Shown: positions 9,322 to 19,000, counted from the stretch's first letter. The stretch is DNA of 64,000 nt from Bradyrhizobium sp. CIAT3101 (GCF_029714945.1 NZ_CP121634.1:930001-994000); one strand, 5' to 3'. Numbers and translations are program-made. Notes: generated from the letters alone by a model not told the origin.

Positions 9322-10958
9322 GATGCGGCTTCCTGCGACCAGTTCATCATCCCCGGTGCGGCAAGGCGCATCACCGTCTCCTGCGTCGCATTCTCGCGTG
9401 CGAGGATGCCGGTCTGCCGTCCTTCGCACATGACGAGGATACGATCGGACAGCAGCAAGAGCTCGGGCATCTCCGAGGTCACCACGATGATGCCGAGCCC
9501 CTGCGCGGCGAGATCGAAGATCAATCGATAGATCTCCTGTTTGGCGCCGATGTCGATGCCGCGGGTTGGCTCGTCGAGCAGCAGGATACGCGGTTCGGTC
9601 GCCAGCCATTTGCCGATCACGACCTTCTGCTGGTTGCCGCCGGACAGCGCGGCGGCCTCCTGGCCGATGCCGGTGCAGCGAACCGAGAGCCGCTTCACCA
9701 TGTCGGCGGCGAGTGCGCGCTCGCGGGCGAACGTGCGCAGGCCAAATCGCGAGAGCGCGCCGATCGAGGGCAGAGCGACATTGTCGCAGATCGAGGCGGC
9801 CAGATGCAGGCCGCGCTCCTTGCGGTCCTCGCTGACGAGCGCGACGCCGAGACGGTAGGCGTCGGACGGAGAGTTGATGTCGACCGCCGCACCATCGATC
9901 GCGATGCGCCCCTCGCGCCAGCCGCGCGCCACGCCGAAGATCGACTCCAGGATCTCCGTCCGGCCGGATCCGAGCAGGCCGCCGACACCGAGAATCTCGC
10001 CGCGCTTCAGCTCGAAACTCACACCGTGCAGTGTCCGCCGCCATCCATGCGGACCCGGCGTATCGAGGGTGAGGTCTTGCACCGAGAGGACGACCGCGCC
10101 GTCCTGCGCAGTCGCGCCGCGTTCGTTCGCGGCCATCTCGCGGCCGACCATCGCCGAGATGATGGCGCCGCGCGAGAGTTCATCGATTCGTGCCGTCACC
10201 ACGCGCCTTCCGTCGCGCAGCACCGTGACGCGGTCGGCAAGCTCCAGCACTTCCTCGATGCGGTGCGATGTGTAGATGATCGCGACGCCTTCGCTCGCGA
10301 GCTGGCGCACGATCTTGAACAGCGTGTCGCATTCCGACGAGGACAGCGCCGATGTCGGCTCGTCCATGATGAGGATGCGCGCATTGAGCGACAGTGCCTT
10401 GGCGATCTCGACGAGCTGCTGCTCGCCGACGCGCAGGCCCGCGATCCTGGTGTCGGGCGCGATGGTGACGCCGAGGCGCGCGAGCAGGCGCTCGGCCGCC
10501 CTGACCATCCGGCGCCGGTCGATCAGGACGCCGCCGATCAGCGGCTCTCGGCCAAGGAAGATGTTGTCGGCGACGCTCAGCTCGGGAACGAGGTTGAGCT
10601 CCTGGTGGATGATGGCGACGCCGGCCTCTTCGGCGTCGCGCACGCCGGCGAAGGACGCAGCGATGCCCTCGACCAGGATGGTGCCGTCGTAGCTCGTATG
10701 CACGCCGGCGAGGATCTTCATCAGGGTGCTCTTGCCGGCACCGTTCTCGCCCATCAGCGCATGCACTTCGCCGTGGCGCAGGTCGAAGTCGACGTCCTGG
10801 AGCGCCCTCACGCCGGCAAAGGATTTGGAGACCCGCTCCGCGCAGAGCACGGCATGTCCGCCCGGCACGCTCGCGCGACTGCCAAGCTCGACCACGCGAG
10901 AGGAGCGCGACACGCCGCGCTCATCGTCAGCCCCGAGCGCGCCGACGCGTGTCTCCAT
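9318..10958 (-). CDS. Sugar-type (CUT2) ABC transporter ATPase, two NBDs
   Basis: 546-aa tandem ATPase of the RbsA/MglA class. NBD1 has a Walker A GENGAGKS and Walker B ILIMDEPTSAL, with LRVGEQQ in place of the usual signature. NBD2 has the degenerate Walker A GLLGSGRTE normal for this class and an intact LSGGNQQ signature with LLLDEPTRGIDIG. ATG 10958 is chosen for the GGGAGGAAA site upstream; an in-frame start at 11000 has none. First gene of the four-gene operon (ATPase, permease, binding protein, DUF1349). It is transcribed away from the GntR/FCD gene across the dyad at 11031-11051. Confidence 0.92.
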   Translation of the reverse strand: METRVGALGADDERGVSRSSRVVELGSRASVPGGHAVLCAERVSKSFAGVRALQDVDFDLRHGEVHALMGENGAGKSTLMKILAGVHTSYDGTILVEGIAASFAGVRDAEEAGVAIIHQELNLVPELSVADNIFLGREPLIGGVLIDRRRMVRAAERLLARLGVTIAPDTRIAGLRVGEQQLVEIAKALSLNARILIMDEPTSALSSSECDTLFKIVRQLASEGVAIIYTSHRIEEVLELADRVTVLRDGRRVVTARIDELSRGAIISAMVGREMAANERGATAQDGAVVLSVQDLTLDTPGPHGWRRTLHGVSFELKRGEILGVGGLLGSGRTEILESIFGVARGWREGRIAIDGAAVDINSPSDAYRLGVALVSEDRKERGLHLAASICDNVALPSIGALSRFGLRTFARERALAADMVKRLSVRCTGIGQEAAALSGGNQQKVVIGKWLATEPRILLLDEPTRGIDIGAKQEIYRLIFDLAAQGLGIIVVTSEMPELLLLSDRILVMCEGRQTGILARENATQETVMRLAAPGMMNWSQEAAS

Positions 10959-11030
10959 TGCAATTTCCTCCCGGCGTGCCGTCAGTCCTTGGGAAGACAT
11001 CAGAGCCGCAGGTGATGCTTTGTTTGTTAT

Positions 11031-11051
11031 CTGATATGCTAGTTATATCAG
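11031..11051. promoter_or_regulatory. Probable GntR/FCD operator
   Basis: Perfect inverted repeat CTGATAT, 7-nt spacer, ATATCAG, in the 171-nt divergent region between the ABC operon and the GntR/FCD gene. It is placed to control both. Operator function is inferred from position and symmetry. Confidence 0.5.
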
Positions 11052-11129
11052 TTGATGCTCGTCAAGCCTTTTGGCCGCACGATTGGCGTTGCGGCATCGA
11101 TATGTGTAGATCGGCCGGGGGAACACAGC

Positions 11130-11843
11130 ATGCATTCAGTCGGCGGATTCAGTGGCGGCGCGAGGCCAGCGCGCGGACGCAGCGCAGGCGGGTCGAAAGT
11201 CGATCAGGCCTATCTCGCGCTGAAGCGTGCCGTCGTCTCCGGCGCGCTCGCGCCCGAAACGCCGATCGACAAGAACGAGTGGTGTGCACGCTTTGACGTG
11301 TCGAAGCTGTCGATCACGACGGCCATCAACAGGCTCGCCTTTGAAGGACTCGTCGTGGTCGAGCCACAGCGCGGCTCCTATGTTGCCAGGATTCATCTTG
11401 AGGACGTCAGGCAGTGGATGCTGATGCGTCGCGCGCTGGAGGTCGAAATCGTCGGTGTCTGCGCCGCCAGCATGTCGGACGATGCGATCGGCGCGCTCGG
11501 CCAGAATCTCGCTTATCAAAAGGCCGCGATCGTGAGCGGAGACCTCGAAGGCTTCCACGAACTCGATACAAGGTTTCACCATCAGATGACCGAGGGCCTG
11601 GGCCTCGCGCGCGTCGGCGAGGCTCTCGATACGATCCGAACTCATCTTGAACGCGTGCGCCGTACGCTGCTGCCCGAGCCGGGCCGCCCCAAAGGGACCT
11701 ACACGGAGCACGAGGCGATCTACCGCGGGATCGCAGATCGCGATCCCGAGAGGGCCAAGGCCGAGATGGCCAACCATCTCGATCGCGTCGCGCGCGAGCT
11801 CCACGCCTTCGTGGAGAAGCATCCCGGCTTCTTCGAGAGCTAG
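11130..11843 (+). CDS. GntR-family (FCD) transcriptional regulator
   Basis: 237-aa regulator. An N-terminal winged HTH of GntR type (VDQAYLALKRAVVSGAL ... FDVSKLSITTAINRLAFEGL ... RGSYVARI) is followed by an FCD ligand domain with the helical metal-binding pattern (D and H in FHELDTRFHHQM, H in HLERV, H in TEHEAIYRGI). ATG 11130 follows GGGGGAA; a TTG at 11052 would overlap the inverted repeat and is rejected. Divergent from the sugar ABC operon, so it probably represses that operon and itself until an inducer binds. The inducer is presumably the imported compound or a catabolite. Confidence 0.85.
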   Translation: MHSVGGFSGGARPARGRSAGGSKVDQAYLALKRAVVSGALAPETPIDKNEWCARFDVSKLSITTAINRLAFEGLVVVEPQRGSYVARIHLEDVRQWMLMRRALEVEIVGVCAASMSDDAIGALGQNLAYQKAAIVSGDLEGFHELDTRFHHQMTEGLGLARVGEALDTIRTHLERVRRTLLPEPGRPKGTYTEHEAIYRGIADRDPERAKAEMANHLDRVARELHAFVEKHPGFFES

Positions 11844-11897
11844 CGATCCGGCTGCTGCATGTCGCGAGGTTCGGCGATCTTGAAAGCAACGGTTTAA

Positions 11898-11974
11898 CGC
11901 GGGGTGGAGCAGCCCGGTGGCTCATCAGGCTCATAAGCTGAAGGTCAAAGGTTCAAATCCTATCCCCGCAACCA
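11898..11974 (+). tRNA. Initiator-type tRNA-Met (CAT), divergent copy
   Basis: 77-nt cloverleaf with encoded CCA. The acceptor stem begins CGCGGGG and ends CCCCGCA, so position 1:72 is C-A unpaired, the hallmark of an initiator. Anticodon CAT lies at 11932-11934 in loop CTCATAA. Two stem pairs are broken. The anticodon stem TCAGG/GCTGA has a G-G mismatch next to the loop (31:39), and the T stem AAAGG/CCTAT has an A-A mismatch (50:64). It may be a weakened second copy or a decaying gene. A terminator follows 31 nt downstream. Confidence 0.85.
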
Positions 11975-12005
11975 AATTCGGAATGACCGGTTCCGATACG
12001 AAAAG

Positions 12006-12035
12006 GGCCCGCGCGAAGCGGGCCATTTTCGTTTT
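12006..12035 (+). terminator. Terminator after tRNA
   Basis: GGCCCGC, loop GCGAA, GCGGGCC, then ATTTTCGTTTT. A 7-bp GC stem with a T-rich tail 31 nt after the tRNA. Confidence 0.75.
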
Positions 12036-12097
12036 GGTTCTCGGGAAGCTGTTGCCGGGCGCCAAGCCGTCGCGAAGTGAGAGAGCGAGCTGATCCC

Positions 12098-12409
12098 TCA
12101 CTCCGGGCAGCTCAGGATCGTTTTGAGCAGCTTCGGAAACCGGGCATTGATGTCCTCCTCACGAAGGACGTTGCGGTGCTGGACACCCTGCTTCGACGTC
12201 CGGATCAGGCCGGCCTCGCGCAGGATGCGAAAATGGTTCGACAGGGTCGATTTCGCCATGTCGGGGCAAGGCGCCGCCTCGGTGCACGACATGCAATCCT
12301 TCTGCGCGACCAGGCTTTTGACGATACGCAGCCGCATGGGATCCGCGAGCGCTCCGAGCACTCCGGCCAGCGTAATCTCATCCCGCGATGGGTGAACGAA
12401 CTGCACCAT
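12098..12409 (-). CDS. ArsR-family transcriptional repressor
   Basis: 103-aa winged-helix protein of the ArsR/SmtB superfamily (LAGVLGALADPMRLRIV, then CPDMAKSTLSNHFRILREAGLI with recognition helix KSTLSNHFR). Cys residues occur at DCMSC and APC, but not in the ELCVCDL metal motif of true ArsR, so a metal role is uncertain; the group with SDR or oxidoreductase neighbours often responds to redox or small molecules. A TTG at 12415 would add two residues. Divergent from the SDR gene at 12505 across a perfect dyad, which it probably binds to repress both. Confidence 0.85.
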   Translation of the reverse strand: MVQFVHPSRDEITLAGVLGALADPMRLRIVKSLVAQKDCMSCTEAAPCPDMAKSTLSNHFRILREAGLIRTSKQGVQHRNVLREEDINARFPKLLKTILSCPE

Positions 12410-12439
12410 GCCCAAAATATAGCATGCCCCTTGAATTCG

Positions 12440-12470
12440 TTCAATAGTTCACTAGTATTGAACTATTGAA
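12440..12470. promoter_or_regulatory. Perfect 12-bp dyad, probable ArsR operator
   Basis: TTCAATAGTTCA, spacer CTAGTAT, TGAACTATTGAA. The arms are exact and the site lies midway between the ArsR start (12409) and the SDR start (12505). TTCAATA half-sites of this kind are typical of ArsR-type operators. Confidence 0.7.
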
Positions 12471-12504
12471 TATCGGCATCCCGCCGAACAACGGAAGACA
12501 TGCG

Positions 12505-13257
12505 ATGACCAAGAGACTCGAAGGCAAAGTTGCGCTCGTGACCGGCGCATCCAAAGGCATTGGTGCCGAAATCTCCGCCCAGCTCGCGGCTGAGGGCGCG
12601 GCGGTCGCCGTCAATTACAGCTCCAGCAAGCAGGCCGCCGACCGTGTGGTCGCCGCCATCATCGCCAAGGGGGGCAAAGCCGTCGCGGTTCATGGTAACC
12701 TGGCCGACGCCAAGGACGTGAAGAGCGTCGTCGCGGAGACCGTGAAGGCGTTCGGTGCGATCGACATCCTCGTGAACAATGCGGGCATCTATGAGTTCGC
12801 CCCGATCGAGGCCATCACGCCCGAGCATTTCCACAAGCATTTCGACCTCAACGTGCTTGGCCTGCTGCTGGCCTCGGGTGAAGCGGTGAAGCACTTCAAC
12901 GCCAATGGCGGAAGCATCATCAACATCAGCTCCGGCGTATCGACCATCGCACCGGCGAACACGGCGGTTTACACCGCGACCAAAGCCTCGGTGGATGCGA
13001 TCACCTCCGTGCTGTCGAAGGAGCTCGCACCGCGCAAGATTCGCGTCAACGCCGTCAATCCAGGCATGATCGCCACCGAAGGCGTCGTGTCGGCCGGCTT
13101 GCACGAGGGCGACATGCGCAACTGGATCGAATCCACCACCCCGCTTGGCCGCATCGGCAAGGTCGAGGAGATCGCGGCCGCGGTGGCCTTCTTCGCTTCG
13201 GACGACGCGTCCTACGTGACCGGCGAGACGCTCCACGTCACCGGCGGCCTTCGCTGA
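12505..13257 (+). CDS. Short-chain dehydrogenase/reductase (SDR)
   Basis: 250-aa classical SDR. The Rossmann motif is TGASKGIG near residues 14-21, followed by NNAG and the catalytic Ser of NISSG, Tyr-x-x-x-Lys in VYTATKAS, and the C-terminal SYVTGETLHVTGGL of the FabG/glucose-dehydrogenase-like subfamily. NADP preference is suggested by the NYSSSKQ after strand 2. ATG 12505 has GGAAGA upstream; a start at 12466 would lie inside the dyad. Probably under ArsR control. The substrate is unknown. Confidence 0.88.
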   Translation: MTKRLEGKVALVTGASKGIGAEISAQLAAEGAAVAVNYSSSKQAADRVVAAIIAKGGKAVAVHGNLADAKDVKSVVAETVKAFGAIDILVNNAGIYEFAPIEAITPEHFHKHFDLNVLGLLLASGEAVKHFNANGGSIINISSGVSTIAPANTAVYTATKASVDAITSVLSKELAPRKIRVNAVNPGMIATEGVVSAGLHEGDMRNWIESTTPLGRIGKVEEIAAAVAFFASDDASYVTGETLHVTGGLR

Positions 13258-13328
13258 CGCGGTGGTGCTCTGGCGGCCCGACGTCGCTGAAGGCCAAGTT
13301 TGGACTTCACGGCTTCCGATGAGAAAAT

Positions 13329-13354
13329 GGCCCGCCTCGCGCGGGCCATTTTTG
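13329..13354. terminator. Bidirectional terminator
   Basis: AAAAT before and ATTTTTG after the stem GGCCCGC / GCGGGCC (loop CTCGC). It lies between two converging genes, the SDR gene and the nuclease-like gene, and nearly repeats the terminator at 12006. Confidence 0.75.
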
Positions 13355-13371
13355 TCTGGTGGCTCGGGCGC

Positions 13372-14409
13372 TCAAAACCCCGTAATCGGCTTGCCGTCGG
13401 CTCCCACCAGCGTCGACGGCGCCTCGCCGAACACCAGCCCGTCCGGCTGAAACTTGATCGTCTTGCCGCCCTCGACGAATTCCGCGAAATTCCGCGGGCT
13501 GGCCGAGTGCACGCCGTTGGCCAGGAAGTCGTCGATCTCGTAGCAGGTGTCGGGCTTGCCGCCGGAGCCTTCGCTCAAAAATGTCTGGAAATTCTGGCTC
13601 GTCACCTTGGCCTTCTTGCGCGCCGACCAGTTGGTCTGGCGGCGGAAGAGCTTTGGCAGGATCACCGGGCCCTTGTCGGTCGCGAGCAATTCGGTCTCGT
13701 TCTTCTTGGGCTCGCGCAAATCGAAGTCGAAGGCGGGAATGGTTTTGGCGAGGTTCTTCCAGACCGGCAGCTTCTTGGTGCGCGCGGTCTTGGTCAGCGC
13801 CAGGAAGGCCTTGATCTCGTCGTCGTTCATCGAGGAGTAGAAGGTCGGATAGGCAAAGCCCTGCTCGACCAGCCAGTGGTTGATGTCGATCGTCTGGTTC
13901 GCGATCGTCACCTCGATGTCGCCGACCAGCCGCCCGTAGGTGTCGAACACCTCGTTCGGCGCATCGACATGGGTGAACACCCGGCAGGCGAGCTTCGCCT
14001 CGCCGGTGCTGGCAAGGAAGTCATGCAGCGCCTTGGTCGAGGTCGCGCCGAGGAATTGCCGGTAGGAATGCGTGACCTCGTGATAGGCCTGCTTCTTGGC
14101 GTCCGTCAGCCCCTTCTTCTCGGTGGGCGAGAGCGGCGACGGCATATAGTGCAGCTCGGGCGCGTCGATGCCCTGGAGGCGGATGGTGAGCTTGCCGTTC
14201 TTGATCGGCGCCGTGTTGGTTCGCCCCTTGACCTTGGCGTTGTCGAAAACGTGGGTCGGCTGGAACGGCGATTGATCGTTCTTGCGGAAGCGGATCGCGT
14301 CAGGGGCGACGTTCACCACGACCTTCGTGGTGTCGGCGTCCGATCGTCCCTCCGGCCAGAACTGGCTGACCTCGATCGTGCCTTCGACCTCCAGCAATCC
14401 AACCGGCAT
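13372..14409 (-). CDS. Thermonuclease-fold (SNase-like) protein
   Basis: 345 aa. The central part matches the staphylococcal-nuclease OB-fold: LTIRLQGIDAPELHY, then DTYGRLVGDIEV, then DINHWLVEQGFAYPTFYSS. The Arg and Asp of RLQGIDAPE are present. The segment is split by a long insertion (about 60 residues between PELHY and YGRLVG) and extended by about 150 residues at the C-terminus with no recognised domain. No signal peptide is seen, so it is probably cytoplasmic. ATG 14409 has GAGGAGGAG upstream. Nuclease activity is possible but not certain because the usual catalytic Glu/Arg spacing cannot be confirmed by eye. Confidence 0.7.
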   Translation of the reverse strand: MPVGLLEVEGTIEVSQFWPEGRSDADTTKVVVNVAPDAIRFRKNDQSPFQPTHVFDNAKVKGRTNTAPIKNGKLTIRLQGIDAPELHYMPSPLSPTEKKGLTDAKKQAYHEVTHSYRQFLGATSTKALHDFLASTGEAKLACRVFTHVDAPNEVFDTYGRLVGDIEVTIANQTIDINHWLVEQGFAYPTFYSSMNDDEIKAFLALTKTARTKKLPVWKNLAKTIPAFDFDLREPKKNETELLATDKGPVILPKLFRRQTNWSARKKAKVTSQNFQTFLSEGSGGKPDTCYEIDDFLANGVHSASPRNFAEFVEGGKTIKFQPDGLVFGEAPSTLVGADGKPITGF

Positions 14410-14599
14410 CGACCGCTCCTCCTCGTGAGTTCGCGGCCGCAAGGCGACTCGCGCAATTGGAGGAAGCGGACCATGTTCCTACGACAGGCCCATGACGGGA
14501 GGAGGGGCGGAGACACACAGCCGCAGTACTGGCTTGGCCGTTTTCAACCCACGCAACAACAAGCGCGAGCCGGCGAATAGCCGACCCGCGCCGTTCAGA

Positions 14600-15241
14600 T
14601 CAGGCAATGCAGTTGCGATCTAGCCCAGGCTCAGCCCTTCGCCGGCTTCTACGGATCGGCCCGAGACCAAGACCCAGCGTGCGGCCAAGGATGATTTGGC
14701 AGATCGCGGAATTGACGACCAACAGCGACGGCAGTTTCATGTTGCCCGTGCCGCGCAGGACGCCGGCCAGAATATTGACCAGCCAGATGAGTGCGGCCCC
14801 GCCGAAATAAACTCGGCTGTAGGCGGTTGCCTGCTCCAGCACCTCGCCGCGGCCGCCGAGCAGCTCCAGCAATTTCCGGCCCCCGATCAGCATGCCCAGC
14901 ATGAAGATCAGCCCGAAGAAGATCGCAATCAGGAGCGCGTGCGTGGCGAGGCTCTCGGCCCGGTCGCGGTCGCCGGCACCGAGTGCCCGGGCGATGGCCG
15001 ACGCTACGCCGCCGCCCATGGCCGCGCCAGCCATGCTCATGGTCAACATCACGAAAGGAAACACTAGCGCCATTGCGGCCAGCGCTTCGATCCCCAATCT
15101 GCCAATGTACGAGGTCTCGGCGATCGCAACCAGGGTGCCGGCCGAGAACGCGAGCGCGTTCGGCCAGGCAAGTGAGAGCAGCGTCGGCAGGATCGGTCCG
15201 TCGAGCAGCTCTTTCGCGGTTTGGCGAGGCGGCTGCGGCAA
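14600..15241 (-). pseudogene. Truncated MATE-family efflux transporter
   Basis: Only the N-terminal half of a MATE antiporter (usual length about 450 aa) remains. Residues 1-195 read well, with LLSLAWPNALAFSAGTLV, YIGRLGIEALAAMAL and ILAGVLRGTGNMKLPSLLVV. After LGLGLGPI the frame slides into Arg-rich nonsense and stops. In another minus frame, just beyond, LSLG-stop-IATALPDL and GAGRLFAGSRLLL look like decayed continuation down to about 14500. The TTG start at 15241 follows GAGGAAGG. Frameshift plus deletion; no functional pump is expected. Confidence 0.75.
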
Positions 15242-15287
15242 TGGACCTTCCTCTTCGTTGACCCGCTAACCCGGGATCAGCCCAAAC

Positions 15288-15788
15288 TCAGCCCTTCTCC
15301 GGCCGATGCGGACAGACCATGGTCAGATGGAGCAGCGTCGGCCTGTCCGAGCCCTTCTTGTACTCCCACTCCAGCCGGATCTCGTGCCGGTCTGAATAGG
15401 CATCGCTCGGCGCGTGGGCAATGATGTTGGTTTTCATCGGGATCGGCGGCTCGGAGTTGAAGCACTTCCGGACGCAGGCATCGAGCAGATCGCACCGCGT
15501 CAGCGGGATTACGCCGGGCTCGTCTTTTGACAGGGGGACCGTGTTCAACTGGGCGCTGAGGTCGACACGAGCGCGGCCCTTCTCCTTGTGCCAGTGCTCG
15601 GCGCTTCCCTGCGGCCACCTTGAGGCAGGCGTCAAAATGAGATGGTACTGGCCGTATTCCAAGGTCGGCAGATCGATGTCCTTCGATGCCTTCAGCTTGG
15701 CCACGCTCTTCTTCATGTTGGCCAGAGGATAGTAGTTGCTGTTCATCAAATCTCTAAACGGCTTGCCTCTGTAAGGTCTCGAGCCCAT
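15288..15788 (-). CDS. Hypothetical protein
   Basis: 166 aa, unrecognised. It starts at the ATG at 15788 with AAGGA upstream (a TTG at 15803 is possible). It is soluble and mixed charge, with no signal peptide or membrane segment. It has a Cys pair (CDLLDACVRKC) and the pattern HEIRLEWEYKKGSD near the C-terminus. It ends 46 nt before the decayed MATE gene on the same strand. Confidence 0.6.
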   Translation of the reverse strand: MGSRPYRGKPFRDLMNSNYYPLANMKKSVAKLKASKDIDLPTLEYGQYHLILTPASRWPQGSAEHWHKEKGRARVDLSAQLNTVPLSKDEPGVIPLTRCDLLDACVRKCFNSEPPIPMKTNIIAHAPSDAYSDRHEIRLEWEYKKGSDRPTLLHLTMVCPHRPEKG

Positions 15789-16064
15789 CGCCTTTTCCTT
15801 CAATATGTCCGCTTCGCGAAATTACATACAGCCCCGCAACGCCAGTCGGTTTGACCAACCTTGCGCAGCCGAAATGGCCCCCTTTGCCGGGATATCTTGA
15901 CGCTACCACTCAGGACTGTGTTTCGTCCAGATCGCCACCCACACTGTGCCCAGCTAATGGCGAGGAGCGTGCACGATTGCTAAGTGGTTCTCGATCGGTA
16001 TTCTCATCAAGAGTCGTTCGCGGATTCTGATCGACAGACGGGCCGCGACCTTTGAGGCGCAGGA

Positions 16065-19000
16065 ATGCATTGCTTCGCGTGTCAGTCGGCGATCAATCCG
16101 GACGATAGCTGGTGCTCCAAATGCGGGGCCGCAGTGCGTCAACGGGTCGATCCCGACAGCGAACGGCGATTTGTGACGATTCTTCGTGCCGACGTCGTCG
16201 ATTCCACCGGCCTCGTCGCCGAACTCGATCCGGAGGCGGCCGTCTCGCGTCTCGAGCCGGCGCTGGCCGCCATGCGCGGCGCGGTCCGACAATTCGGCGG
16301 CATCGTCAGCAAGGAGCTCGGCGACGGGCTTGCCGCGGTGTTCGGCGCCCCGATCGCGGACGACAACCACGCGCCGCTGGCGTGTCATGCCGCGATCGAG
16401 CTGGTCCGGCGCGTCGCCAGCCTCGGCGATCCCGCCCTTCAGGTCCGGGTCGGCCTCCACTCGGGCCACGTCGTTGCCTACATGGTCGCCAGCGAATTCT
16501 CCAAGGTCTACGAGATCGGCGGCGCCGCCCAGCATCTGGCCGCGCGGCTGGAGCAGGAGGCCGAGGCGAACCAGATCTACGTTTCGGAAGCCTGTCAAAG
16601 TCTTGCCGACGGGCATGTCCGGTTCGAATCTCTGGGCGGCAAATCCCTGCGCGGCTTCAGCCAGCCCGTGCCGGTCTACCGGATTGTCGGCGCCAGCGAT
16701 CTGTCGAGCTGGCGGGTCCGGCGCGCCCGCAGCGTCTCCCGATTCGTCGATCGGACCACCGAGCGAGCCCTGCTGGATCGCGCGGCCGGGCAGGCCAGGG
16801 CCAGCCGGCAGACCGTCCTGCTGCTCGGCGATGCCGGTATCGGCAAATCGCGGCTGGCGCACGAGTTCGCCCAGAAGCTCAGGCCCGAGGGCTGGCGGCT
16901 GATCGACGCCGAGTGCAGCCCGAATCTGCAGAGCGCTCCCTTCAGCACGCTCAAGCGGATCCTGCTGTCGGCCATGGACGCAGCCGCAAGGGAGCCCGGC
17001 AATCCCGGCGATCCCCTGAAGGACCTGTCCGCGATCCAACAGAGCGCCCTCGACGCGGTGCTCGATGTGCCGATCGCGAACCCGCAATGGGACGAGCTCG
17101 AGCCTCATGCCCGCGGACGCGTGATCTCCGACGCGAGCTGCGCCGTGATCCAGGCCCTCGCCAGCCGCCAGCCGACCATCCTGCTGTTGGAGGATCTGCA
17201 CTGGATCGACCGGGCCAGCGACGTCGTCGTGGCCGCCATCGCTTCGCTCGCAGTGCCCGATCTCCTCGTGCTGCTCACCTCCCGTCCGAACGGCATGCCG
17301 GTGTGGATCGCACGCTGCCACGCTGAAATCGTCGCGATGCGGCCGCTCGACGACGATTCGGGGCTGGAGATGCTGTCCGACATGCTCGGATCGTCCGAGA
17401 CCAACGCCGATCTGAAGAACCGGATCATCTCCCACACCGCCAGCGTTCCGCTGTTCATCGAGGAGGTCTGCCGCGGGCTGAAGGACAGCGGCACCCTGCG
17501 CGGCGAGTGGGGCGACCTCGCCTTGGTGCGTCCGATCGACGAGCTCGGTATTCCCACCAGCATTCAGGGCGTGATCGCGGCGCGGCTCGACCGTGTGTCG
17601 AAGCAGGAACGGTCCATCTTGCAGATCGCGGCCGCGCTGGGGGCGCGGTCGAGCGAGGCCATACTGCGCAAGATTGCGGTCCTGCCCGAAGATGCCCTGC
17701 GCGGCTGCCTCGTCTCGCTTGATCGTGCCGAGCTGCTGGTCCGGATCGACAGCGAATTGGAGGATTCGCTGGAGTTCCGCCATGAGATGGTTCGCCAGGT
17801 CACCTACGATTCGATGGTCGAGAAGGTGCGCGAGGACATCCACGCGCGTGTGCTCGCGGCTTTCGAGAGCGACGAGACATGGCGGGATGATCCCGACGCG
17901 CTCTGTTACCACGCCATGCGCGCCAAGGACTGGGCGAAGGCATTCAATTACGGGAGAAGTGCCGCACAGAAATGCCTCGTGCGCTCGGCCTTTGCCGAGG
18001 CGGTCGACTACTTTCGGACCGCGATGAATTCGCTCGACAAGACGCCGTTGACGCGCCCGCGGGAGACCAACGCCATCGATCTCCGGATGGAGGCGCGCAT
18101 GGCATTCATCTGGTCCGGTCGTGTCGCCGAGTGGATTGATCTCGGAAAGGAGGCCGACCAACGGGCCAGCCAGATCGATGATGTCGGCAGAAGGGTCGCT
18201 GCCATGACGGTCATGGCGGGTGGGCAGAACTTCTATGGGACGCCGGCCGAGGCCGTCATTCTTGGCGAGGAAGTCGTTGGTCTTGCCGAGGGGTCGGGCA
18301 ATCCGGGGTGGCGCAACCTTGCGCAATACAATCTCGGACAGGCGTATTTTCTTGCGGGGCGCTATCGCGAGGCTGAGCGGACGTTTGCACAGGTCCGTGC
18401 GCATCTCATGGGGCCGGAAGCGAGTGCGCCGTTCGGCACGCCGCCGAAATATACACTCCTCCTTTGCTGCATGATGAAAAGCTTCACCCACACCGTCATG
18501 GGTGAGCTGGACGCCGCCGAGCAGCTCCAGCGAGAAGCCGCTGCGATTGCGGACGAGACCAGCCGTCCCTACGACCGCGTCGCGGCGGCTTACAGCGGCG
18601 GCTGGCTGAAACTTGGCCGGGGCGATCCGGCGGCTGCCGCTTCCATCCTCGAAGCCGGCTTCGTACTGGCGCAAAAACACGGCATCCGGCTGTTCGTGCC
18701 GGTGCTCGGCTGCCATCTCGGCATCGCTTATCTCGAGCAGGGTCTGTTCGACCGGGCGCGCGGCATGCTGGCCGAGGCGCGCGAAGAGGCGCGCAGCGTC
18801 GGCTACACCTCGGCGGTGCTGCGCTCGTCGATCTACCTGGCGTTGGCGACCAACCGGCTCGGCGATGCCCAGGCGGCGCAGAACATGCTGCGCGAAGCGC
18901 GCAATACCGCGCGCCAGCAGGGTTTCTCCGGCCTCGAGGCCGAGGCCCTGTTCGGCGAGGCCGTGGTGACGCCGCCGTCGAACGAGGAGAACCGGACCAT

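Noticed and set aside
12098..12409. ArsR-like gene as a true arsenic sensor
   Set aside because: The ELCVCDL-type metal motif is missing and no arsenic-resistance genes are adjacent.
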